From an uncultured Prevotellaceae bacterium (GTDB taxonomy: Bacteria > Bacteroidota > Bacteroidia > Bacteroidales > Bacteroidaceae): a stretch of 64,000 bases of DNA. How positions within the stretch are numbered: the first letter of the stretch is position 1; every line of letters starts with the position of its first letter. This document shows positions 42,992 through 50,294 of the stretch, one piece after another. The notes beneath the pieces were generated by a model. The model ran no database searches. It had not been told where the DNA came from and saw nothing but the letters and a program-made list of their open reading frames with translations. The position numbers were made by a program, and so were the translations under genes. The stretch spans positions 124,001 through 188,000 of the forward strand of contig CAMVIM010000001.1 in the NCBI GenBank assembly GCA_947167515.1. Direction: 5' to 3'.

Positions 42992-43116
42992 TCTTTGTTG
43001 AGCAAATACGTCGTGTCTGTCTGCGCAAAGATTCCACTCCTGCATCGGCGAAAAAGGCATCTTCGGGGGAGAAAAAGTGATGGGAAAGAGGGAAAAAACG
43101 TGGTGTGTTCGGACAC

Positions 43117-43134
43117 ACATGTTATCAAACATGT
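43117..43134 (+). promoter_or_regulatory. Possible operator upstream of luxS
   Basis: Perfect palindrome ACATGTT-ATCA-AACATGT ending 8 bp before the luxS -33 element, a typical activator position. Confidence 0.4.
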
Positions 43135-43142
43135 TTTAGGGC

Positions 43143-43173
43143 TTGTCTGCACGAGGGAAAGTGTGTACCTTTG
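43143..43173 (+). promoter_or_regulatory. Promoter of luxS
   Basis: TTG (43143-43145), a 20-bp spacer and -7 TACCTTTG (43166-43173). It predicts a leader of about 150 nt. Confidence 0.65.
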
Positions 43174-43228
43174 CAACATCCTAAAAACAATCTTTTTACC
43201 TTAAAAAAATTAATACTTATTGAGAACA

Positions 43229-43262
43229 GAAAAGCGTGAGTCGTGATGATTCGCGCTTTTTC
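43229..43262 (+). terminator. Terminator-like hairpin in the luxS leader
   Basis: GAAAAGCGTGA pairs with TTCGCGCTTTTTC and is followed by a modest T-rich stretch. It lies about 50 nt into the leader and 70 nt before the start codon, so it could attenuate luxS. Confidence 0.45.
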
Positions 43263-43332
43263 ACTTTCTAACGCCAAAAACATCTGGGCGTCGCAAAAAA
43301 TATTAACATCATATCACACTAAACAAAACATT

Positions 43333-43827
43333 ATGGAAGTAATAAAAAGTTTTACGATTGACCACACCTGCTTGAAGCCGGGTATTTATGTTTCGCGCAT
43401 GGATAAAGGCTTCACCACTTTCGACCTGCGCATCACGGAACCGAACAAGGAGCCTGCTGTTGCCCCTGCTGCCATTCACAGCATCGAGCACCTGATGGCC
43501 ACTTGGTTCCGCAACTCGGAGGCGAAGGAGGACGTGGTGTATGTGGGGCCGATGGGGTGCCTCACGGGTATGTACATCATCATGATGGGTGCTTACACAG
43601 TGGAGGATATGAGGCGTCTGACCATCGAGTGTCTGGAGTGGATTCTCACCCAAGACAAGGTGCCTGCCACCGAGCCTCAAACCTGCGGCAACTATTTGCT
43701 GCACGACCTCCCCATGTGCAAGTGGGAGTGTGCCCGCTATCTTGACCGTCTGAAGAACGATTTCCACTGCGAATACACTCAGTTGCAAATCACTCTCGAC
43801 GACGGAAAGGTTTTTGCCGATGCGTGA
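43333..43827 (+). CDS. luxS: S-ribosylhomocysteine lyase (AI-2 synthase)
   Basis: 164 aa from ATG 43333; an in-frame upstream extension contains the leader hairpin and is ignored. Metal ligands are H49 and H53 ('HSIEHLMATW') and C118 ('PQTCGNYLLH'); the catalytic cysteine is C76 ('GPMGCLTGMY'). It splits S-ribosylhomocysteine into homocysteine and DPD, the AI-2 precursor, recycling the SAM by-product. It is single-gene, with a long leader that carries a hairpin, and lies close to metA on the divergent strand. Confidence 0.95.
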   Translation: MEVIKSFTIDHTCLKPGIYVSRMDKGFTTFDLRITEPNKEPAVAPAAIHSIEHLMATWFRNSEAKEDVVYVGPMGCLTGMYIIMMGAYTVEDMRRLTIECLEWILTQDKVPATEPQTCGNYLLHDLPMCKWECARYLDRLKNDFHCEYTQLQITLDDGKVFADA

Positions 43828-44039
43828 AAACCCATGTGGAGAAAGGTGTGTGGAGCGGGGGAAAGGGTGTGGAAAATGGGTGTTCGGTTGTTCTATTTGG
43901 CGGTAAAGATGGACGGAAACTTCGGAAACATCGGAAAGGAATAGGTCTAAAGGTCGAATTGCTTATCCTTTTTTCAGTTTTGTTTCTTTTTTATATTTAA
44001 TATGTGTTAAAGGAAGTTGGTCGCATGGTGATTTATTGC

Positions 44040-44047
44040 TAACTTTG
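44040..44047 (+). promoter_or_regulatory. -7 promoter box for the RND efflux operon
   Basis: TAACTTTG, 40 bp upstream of the TolC-family start. Confidence 0.6.
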
Positions 44048-44087
44048 CACCGTTTTTCGTATGTGTTATCAATAAATAGAACAAGAA

Positions 44088-45431
44088 GTGAAAGTGAAAG
44101 GTAAAAAAATGCTGATGTGTCTTGGGTTGCTGATGGCGGGAACGCTATTTTGCAGTGCTCAGGAACAGAATAAGACTTCGCTCGGCACCATCGATCTGAC
44201 GCTTGAGAAAGCGATTGAGATTGCGTTGGCTGAAAATCCGACCATCCATGTTGTTGACAGGGACATAGAACTGAAGAAGGTGGCTGACAAGGAGGCTTGG
44301 CAGGCGCTCTTGCCGACGGCTGACGTCAACTTGTCGCTGACGGACAACGTGAAGGTGGCGAAGATGAAGACGAGCATGGGTGAATTTAAGATGGGTATTG
44401 ACGGAACGGTGTCAACCGTAGGAGGATTGACGGTCAATCTGCCCCTGTTCGCTCCCGCTGTCTATCAGAACATGAAACTGACCAAGCAGGACATCCTCTT
44501 GGCACAGGAGAAGGCTCGCGGCAGCCGTCTCGACCTCATCAATCAGGTGACGAAAGCATACTACAGTGCGTTGCTCTCCAGCGACAGCTACGATGTGATG
44601 AAGCGCAGCTATGAGGTGGCTAAGCAGAACTTCGACGTGGTGAACGAGAAGTTCAAGGTGGGTCGCGTGAGCGAGTATGACAAGATTTCGGCTGACGTGC
44701 AGGCCCGCAACATGAATGCCGCTATGGTGAGCGCGGAAACGGGCAAGACGCTCTCTCTCCTGCAACTGAAGGTGCTCATGGGTGTGACGGCTGATGTGGA
44801 CATTGCCATCAACGACAGCTTGAGCCACTACAAGGATGAGCTGGTGCTGCCAGTGGCAGAGAAAGTGGGGGGCGACAACTCTTCCCTGCGTCAGTTGGAT
44901 TACAACAGACAAATGCTGGAGCGCACTCGCAAGCTGCTGAAGACGAATTTCCTGCCGACTGCCTCGCTGCAGTTTGGCTATCAGTATCAGAGCTACAGTA
45001 ATAATAACTGGAATGTGTTTGACTATAGCTATTCGCCCAGTTCCACGCTGTCCTTTGCCATCAGCATTCCGCTCTTTCATGCCAGCAACTGGACGAAGCT
45101 GAAGAGCAATAAGTTGCAGTTGATGCAGCTGGATGACCAACGCCTGAACGTCGAGCGTCAGCTGAACTTGGCGGCTGAGAGCTATCGCCAAAACATGGCG
45201 AGCACAATGACGCAGGTGGAAAGTAATGCGGAAGCCGTGAAGCAGGCCGACAAAGCGGTGGCCATTGCCGGCAAGCGATATGAGGTGGGGCGTGGAACCA
45301 TCCTCGAACTCAATCAGAGCGAAACAGCCCTCACGCAGGCAGAACTGACCTATGTGCAGAGCATCTATAACTACTTGACTAATAAGGCCGACCTCGACTA
45401 CACGCTGGGGCGCGAGGCTTATCTGAAATGA
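44088..45431 (+). CDS. TolC-family outer-membrane efflux protein
   Basis: 447 aa from GTG 44088, which gives the signal peptide a basic N-end ('MKVKGKKMLMCLGLLMAG'). ATG 44109 is the alternative. Two outer-membrane-efflux repeats are visible: 'LTLEKAIEIALAENPTI...' in the first half, and the second half with 'SLRQLDYNRQMLERTRKLLKTNFLPTASL' and 'SIPLFHASNWTKLKSNK' in parts. Long helices with heptads form the periplasmic tunnel. It is the exit duct of the tripartite pump encoded downstream. A short copy of its 3' end (CTTATCTGAAAT) recurs 43 bp later, before the next gene. Confidence 0.92.
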   Translation: MKVKGKKMLMCLGLLMAGTLFCSAQEQNKTSLGTIDLTLEKAIEIALAENPTIHVVDRDIELKKVADKEAWQALLPTADVNLSLTDNVKVAKMKTSMGEFKMGIDGTVSTVGGLTVNLPLFAPAVYQNMKLTKQDILLAQEKARGSRLDLINQVTKAYYSALLSSDSYDVMKRSYEVAKQNFDVVNEKFKVGRVSEYDKISADVQARNMNAAMVSAETGKTLSLLQLKVLMGVTADVDIAINDSLSHYKDELVLPVAEKVGGDNSSLRQLDYNRQMLERTRKLLKTNFLPTASLQFGYQYQSYSNNNWNVFDYSYSPSSTLSFAISIPLFHASNWTKLKSNKLQLMQLDDQRLNVERQLNLAAESYRQNMASTMTQVESNAEAVKQADKAVAIAGKRYEVGRGTILELNQSETALTQAELTYVQSIYNYLTNKADLDYTLGREAYLK

Positions 45432-45488
45432 ATGGAAGCGTGTCAGGAAACAAACGCAGTGTGACTTATCTGAAATAAACAACACATT

Positions 45489-46502
45489 ATGAAATATATT
45501 AAGACATTATCCCTTGTGGCTCTTGGTATGCTGGCCGTGTCGTGTGGCAGCAAGAGCGACGAAAAGGCTGCACCTCAGGAGACAAAGGTGCAAGTGAAAA
45601 TCACTAAGGTGACCAGTGAGAACATCCCTCAGACTGAGATTTATACAGCCACGGTGGAGAGCGATGTGAAGAATAACATCGCGCCCAACACCACCTACCG
45701 CATTGAGCGCATCTATGTGGATGTGGGCGACCCCGTGCGTAAGGGTCAGGTGCTTGTTCAGCTGGATGCCAGCAACTTGCAGCAGCTGAAACTCCAGTTG
45801 GAGAACCAGAAGGTTGAGTTCAACCGCACCGCGCAGCTCTATCAGGTGGGTGGTGCCAGCAAGGCGGAGTATGACAATGCCAAGTTGCAACTCGACGTAT
45901 ATTCCACCCAGTATCGTCAGTTGGTGGAAAACACCCAGTTGGTGGCTCCCATCAGCGGTGTGGTGACTGTGCGCAACTATGACAGCGGCGATATGTATAG
46001 TGTTGAAAAACCCATCCTCACCATTGAGCAGACAAACCCTGTGAAGGTGATGGTGAACATTTCGGAGCTTTATTACAAGCAAATCTACAAGGGCATGCCT
46101 GTTGACATTCAGCTGGATGCCTATGAGGGCGAGACATTCTATGGCAAGGTGACCATCGTTTCTCCCACCATCGACCAATCGACCCACACGTTCCCTGTAG
46201 AGGTGACCATCAGCAATCCTGAACAGAAGGTGCGTCCGGGCATGTATGCACGTGCCACAGTGAACTTCGGCAGCCAGAACCACGTGCTCGTTCCCGACGA
46301 GGCGCTGGTGAAGCAGATTGGCGCAGGCGACCGCTATGTCTATGTGTATAAGGACGGAAAGGTTTCCTACAACAAGGTGGAACTGGGCAAGCATATAGGC
46401 TCAAAGTACGAGATACTCAGCGGCGTGAAGCCTGGTGACGATGTGGTCATTGCCGGACAGAGTCGCCTTGCCAACGGAAAGGAAGTGGAAGTAATTAAAT
46501 AA
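45489..46502 (+). CDS. RND efflux periplasmic adaptor (membrane-fusion) lipoprotein
   Basis: 337 aa. The lipoprotein signal ends 'LAVSC' (C19). It has a split lipoyl domain ('IYVDVGDPVRKGQVLVQLDAS' in two parts and 'TQLVAPISGVVTVRNYDSGDM'), a short alpha-hairpin between about 95 and 140, then beta-barrel and membrane-proximal domains ('VRPGMYARATVNFG'). It bridges the inner-membrane pump and the TolC-like duct. It is second in the efflux operon, 57 bp after the TolC-family gene. Confidence 0.93.
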   Translation: MKYIKTLSLVALGMLAVSCGSKSDEKAAPQETKVQVKITKVTSENIPQTEIYTATVESDVKNNIAPNTTYRIERIYVDVGDPVRKGQVLVQLDASNLQQLKLQLENQKVEFNRTAQLYQVGGASKAEYDNAKLQLDVYSTQYRQLVENTQLVAPISGVVTVRNYDSGDMYSVEKPILTIEQTNPVKVMVNISELYYKQIYKGMPVDIQLDAYEGETFYGKVTIVSPTIDQSTHTFPVEVTISNPEQKVRPGMYARATVNFGSQNHVLVPDEALVKQIGAGDRYVYVYKDGKVSYNKVELGKHIGSKYEILSGVKPGDDVVIAGQSRLANGKEVEVIK

Positions 46503-46521
46503 AAAGTGAAAAATGAAGAGT

Positions 46522-46602
46522 GAAGAGTGAAAAATCTAAGTTATTTTTATTAATGGGTTGCCAATACTCCTAAAGGTTGGTAACTTAGATTTTTCACTCT
46601 TC
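46522..46602. repeat. Perfect 22-bp inverted repeat inside the efflux operon
   Basis: The arms 46522-46543 and 46581-46602 are exact reverse complements (GAAGAGTGAAAAATCTAAG...). Outer GTGAAAAGT-type sequence extends the pairing with gaps. The element sits between the adaptor stop and the pump start. Confidence 0.85.
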
Positions 46603-46638
46603 ACTTTTCACTGCTTACTTCAAAATTTTTTTGAATTT

Positions 46639-49600
46639 ATGAGCTTATACGAAGGAGCGGTCAAACGACCGATTATGACGAGCCTCTGCTTTCTGGCTGT
46701 CATTATCTTGGGTCTCTTCTCAGCCATCAAGCTGCCAATAGACCTCTATCCGGACATTGACACGAACACCATCATGATTATGACGTACTACACAGGTGCG
46801 TCGGCTGAAGATATTGAGAACAACGTGACACGTCCGCTGGAGAACGTGCTCAACTCGGTGGAACACCTGAAGCACGTGACCAGCAACAGCCGTGAAAACG
46901 TGTCTGTCATCACGTTGGAGTTTGAATATGGTCATGACATTGATGCCTTGACCAACAATGTGCGAGACAAACTGGACATGGTGTCAAACTCGCTGCCCGA
47001 TGAGGCGCAGACACCTATCCTGTTCAAATTCTCGACAGACATGATTCCTATCCTGCTGCTTTCGGTGCAGGCCGAAGAGTCGCAGCAAGCGCTGTATAAG
47101 ATTCTCGACGACAACGTGGCCAACCCTCTGGCGCGTATCGATGGAGTCGGAACGGTGAGCATTGCGGGTGCTCCCCAGCGTGAAATCAACATCTACATGG
47201 ATCCGCAGAAGATGGAAGCCTACAACTTGAGTCCTACACAGGTGGCAAGTGCCATTTCGGCAGAGAACCACAATGTGACGAATGGTACGGTGGATGTGGG
47301 TACCCAAACCTTCACCGTGCGTGTGGAGGGCGAGTTTGACGACCCCAGGCAGATGCTGAATGTCATAGTGGGTTCCCGCGATGGTATCAATATCTATCTG
47401 CGCGATGTGGCTCGTATCGTCGATAACGTGGAGGAGCGTTCGCAGAAAACCTTCACCAACGGCACGCAGGGAGCCATGATTATTGTGCAGAAGCAGAGTG
47501 GTGCCAACTCGGTGGAAATCTCCAACAAGGTGATGGACATGCTGCCCACCTTGCAGAAGAATCTTCCTTCTGACGTGAAGCTGGGCATCATCGTCAACAC
47601 GTCGGACAACATCATGAACACCATCGGCACGCTGAAGGAGACCATCATCTTCGCCATGATATTCGTGGCACTCGTGGTGTTCATCTTCTTGGGTCGTTGG
47701 CGCGCCACAACCATCATCGTCATCACCATCCCGATGTCGTTGATTGCCTCGTTCATCTATCTGTACGGAACTGGTGGCTCTTTCAACATGATTTCGCTCT
47801 CCTGTCTCTCCATCGCCATCGGTAACGTGGTCGATGATGCCATTGTGGTGCTGGAGAACGTGACAACCCACATTGAGCGAGGTTCTGCCCCCAAGCAGGC
47901 GGCTATCCATGCGACGAACGAAGTGGCTATCTCGGTGATTGCTTCCACGCTCACCATGATTGCCGTGTTCTTCCCCCTCACGATGGTGACGGGTATGTCG
48001 GGTGTGCTCTTCAAGCAGTTGGGTTGGATGATGTGTATCATCATGACCATCTCCACCACCAGCGCCCTTTCGTTCACCCCGATGCTCTGTTCGCAGATGC
48101 TTCGCTTGCAGAAGAAACAAAGCAAGGTGTTCAAGACATTCTATGGTCCTATCGGCCAAGCGCTTGACCGTCTTGACACTTGGTATGAACGTCGCATCAA
48201 CTGGGCTGTGCGTCATCGCTGGACGATTGTGGCAGGTAGTTTTGGACTCTTCATCATCAGTCTTGTCATAGCGGGCGTGGTGGGTATCAAGAGTGAATTC
48301 TTCCCTGCCAACGACTCTGGCCGTATCGGCGTTACCCTCCAATTGCCCATCGGTACCCGTGTGGAGATGTCGGAAGATCTGGCCAAGTCGCTCGTGCAGA
48401 AGTGGCAGGAGCGTTACGGAGCCGATATGCAGTCATGCAATTTCACGGTGGGACAGGCAGGCGATGACAACACCTGGGCCTCTCTCTCCGACAACGGTAC
48501 CCACATCGTGTCCTTCAACATCATGATGGTGCCTTCCAATCAGCGTGAAAAAGGTTTGGCGCAAATCTGCGACGAGATGCGTGCCGACCTGAAGCAAATA
48601 CCAGATCTTGCCAAATATCAGGTGAATCTTGGTGGTAACAACAGTGCCCGAGGCATGGGTGGACAGGCAACAGCCACCTTCGAGATTTACGGCTATGACC
48701 TCGATGCCACCCGTGAACTGGCAGAAGAAATGGCTGCCAAGTTCCGCGAGAGCGAAATGATTACGCAGGTCAACATCTCACGTTCCGACTTCCAGCCGGA
48801 AATTGTGGTGAACTTCGACCGTGACAAATTGGCTCAGCAGGGCATCGGACTTGCTTCTGCCGCCAATGCTGTCCGCTCCCTCATCTACGGTTCTGTCATG
48901 AGCCGCTATCGTGAAGACGGTGAAGAGTATGACATCAAGGTGCGTTACGAACCCACCGCCCGTGTGTCTATCGAAGACATTGAGAATATGATTATCACCA
49001 ACTCGCAAGGTCAGAATGTACGCATCCGCGACATCGCCTCCGTTTCGGAAAGTGCCATTCCTCCCACCATCGAGCGCAAGGACCGTCAGCGTATCGTCAC
49101 CGTTTCGGCTGTGTTGGCCGATGGCTATGCACTCTCTGAAGGTGTGGAACTCGGCGAATCCTTCTACGACCAGATGGACATTCCCAATGGTGTCACTATT
49201 CAGGTGGCAGGTTCTTACGAAGACCAGCAAGACTCCAACCGTGACCTCGGCACACTTGGCATCCTCATCATCCTCTTGGTGTTCATCGTTATCGCCGCAC
49301 AGTTCGAGTCACTCACATACCCCTTCATCATCATCCTCTCCGTGCCATTCGCCTTCTCGGGTATCATTCTGGCACTTGTCATGACGGGTACCACCCTCAA
49401 CATCATGTCGATGCTCGGAGGTATCATGCTGATTGGTATCGTGGTGAAGAACGGTATTGTGCTTATCGACTATACCCAGCTCCTGCGTGAACGTGGCATC
49501 GGACTTATCCGTGCAGCAGTCATGGCTGCCCGTTCACGTCTGCGACCCATCCTCATGACCTCGCTCACCACCATTCTCGGTATGCTTCCAATGGCTATCA

Positions 49601-49872
49601 GTCATGGTGTCGGTGCCGAAATGTGGCGTCCTCTTGGTGTGGCTGTCATCGGCGGTCTTACCGTGTCAACTGTCCTCACCCTCATCTACGTGCCTTCCAT
49701 GTTCTGCATCTTTGGTGCGGTAGGCGTGAAGCGTCAGCGTCGCAAGATCAAGGCGCAGCGCGAATTGGCTGCTTACTGGAAGGAGCATAAGGCAGAGGAA
49801 ATGCTCACCTCCACCCGCACCAGCGTGATGGAGAAGAGTGCACAGCGAGAAATTAAAAACCATCGAGATTGA
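46639..49872 (+). CDS. RND (HAE1/AcrB-type) efflux pump
   Basis: 1077 aa from ATG 46639 ('MSLYEGAVKRPIMTS'); an upstream in-frame extension lies in the hairpin and is ignored. It has twelve membrane helices in two repeats with large periplasmic loops after TM1 and TM7. The proton-relay aspartates D399-D400 in 'GNVVDDAIVVLENV' mark the hydrophobe/amphiphile class rather than heavy-metal pumps. Early and late repeat signatures are 'LPIDLYPDIDTNTIMI' and 'MLGGIMLIGIVVKNGIVLIDY'. Substrates could be drugs, bile salts or fatty acids. The C-terminus continues as a charged cytoplasmic tail. Confidence 0.94.
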   Translation: MSLYEGAVKRPIMTSLCFLAVIILGLFSAIKLPIDLYPDIDTNTIMIMTYYTGASAEDIENNVTRPLENVLNSVEHLKHVTSNSRENVSVITLEFEYGHDIDALTNNVRDKLDMVSNSLPDEAQTPILFKFSTDMIPILLLSVQAEESQQALYKILDDNVANPLARIDGVGTVSIAGAPQREINIYMDPQKMEAYNLSPTQVASAISAENHNVTNGTVDVGTQTFTVRVEGEFDDPRQMLNVIVGSRDGINIYLRDVARIVDNVEERSQKTFTNGTQGAMIIVQKQSGANSVEISNKVMDMLPTLQKNLPSDVKLGIIVNTSDNIMNTIGTLKETIIFAMIFVALVVFIFLGRWRATTIIVITIPMSLIASFIYLYGTGGSFNMISLSCLSIAIGNVVDDAIVVLENVTTHIERGSAPKQAAIHATNEVAISVIASTLTMIAVFFPLTMVTGMSGVLFKQLGWMMCIIMTISTTSALSFTPMLCSQMLRLQKKQSKVFKTFYGPIGQALDRLDTWYERRINWAVRHRWTIVAGSFGLFIISLVIAGVVGIKSEFFPANDSGRIGVTLQLPIGTRVEMSEDLAKSLVQKWQERYGADMQSCNFTVGQAGDDNTWASLSDNGTHIVSFNIMMVPSNQREKGLAQICDEMRADLKQIPDLAKYQVNLGGNNSARGMGGQATATFEIYGYDLDATRELAEEMAAKFRESEMITQVNISRSDFQPEIVVNFDRDKLAQQGIGLASAANAVRSLIYGSVMSRYREDGEEYDIKVRYEPTARVSIEDIENMIITNSQGQNVRIRDIASVSESAIPPTIERKDRQRIVTVSAVLADGYALSEGVELGESFYDQMDIPNGVTIQVAGSYEDQQDSNRDLGTLGILIILLVFIVIAAQFESLTYPFIIILSVPFAFSGIILALVMTGTTLNIMSMLGGIMLIGIVVKNGIVLIDYTQLLRERGIGLIRAAVMAARSRLRPILMTSLTTILGMLPMAISHGVGAEMWRPLGVAVIGGLTVSTVLTLIYVPSMFCIFGAVGVKRQRRKIKAQRELAAYWKEHKAEEMLTSTRTSVMEKSAQREIKNHRD

Positions 49873-49877
49873 ATTAT

Positions 49878-50171
49878 ATGAAAACTATCTTCATAGCATA
49901 CGACCAGGCTCATCATGAAAACGTGATTGAAGCCCTCAACGACTCCAACGTGCGCGGTTACACTCTCCTCGAACAGGCGGGTGGCCGCGGCACCAAGGGA
50001 GGTGACCCGCATCTGGGTTCACACGCATGGCCTTCCATGAACAGTGCCATCATTTCCATTGTCGAAGACCATCAGGTGCAGCCCCTTTTAGGGCGACTCA
50101 AGGCACTCGACGAAGATAACCCCATGCTCGGCCTTCGTGCCTTTGTGTGGGCATGCGAGCAGAGCATCTGA
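49878..50171 (+). CDS. Small PII-like protein linked to the RND pump
   Basis: 97 aa from ATG 49878; a TTG at 49869 would overlap the pump stop. The sequence 'MKTIFIAYDQAHHENVIEALND' then 'VRGYTLLEQAGGRGTKGGDPHLGSHAWPSMNSAIISIVED' fits a ferredoxin-like PII/DUF3240-type fold. The glycine-rich loop takes the place of the PII T-loop. The gene starts 5 bp after the pump stop. Small PII-like proteins beside transporters often gate them in response to nucleotides or ions; a role in controlling this pump is inferred. Confidence 0.8.
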   Translation: MKTIFIAYDQAHHENVIEALNDSNVRGYTLLEQAGGRGTKGGDPHLGSHAWPSMNSAIISIVEDHQVQPLLGRLKALDEDNPMLGLRAFVWACEQSI

Positions 50172-50185
50172 CGTAGGGGCATCTT

Positions 50186-50293
50186 TTGACCAAGTTACAT
50201 CTTTTTCTTGGTCAAGCAACATCTTATCTTGGCCAAGTGATTTCTTTCTCTTGGCCAAGTTGTTTCTTTTCTTGGTTAAGTGGCATTGATTTC
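50186..50293. repeat. Tandem palindromic array, 21-22-bp units (TTGGCCAA)
   Basis: Five units start at 50186, 50208, 50229, 50251 and 50272, each beginning TTG(A/G)(C/T)(C/T)AAG, followed by a pyrimidine-rich filler. The last unit stops 1 bp before the tex stop codon. It fills the whole gap between convergent genes. Confidence 0.88.
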
Positions 50294-50294
50294 T

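Noticed and set aside
43174-43332. SAM/SAH riboswitch in the luxS leader
   Set aside because: A hairpin with a T-rich tail is present, but I could not match the leader to a known riboswitch consensus; kept only as a possible attenuator.
44412-45485. Long minus-strand frame opposite the TolC-family gene (357 codons)
   Set aside because: Shadow of the real gene; composition typical of reverse frames.
46984-48342. Long minus-strand frame opposite the RND pump (452 codons)
   Set aside because: Antisense shadow of a highly conserved gene, rich in His, Arg and Gly, with no promoter or recognisable domain.
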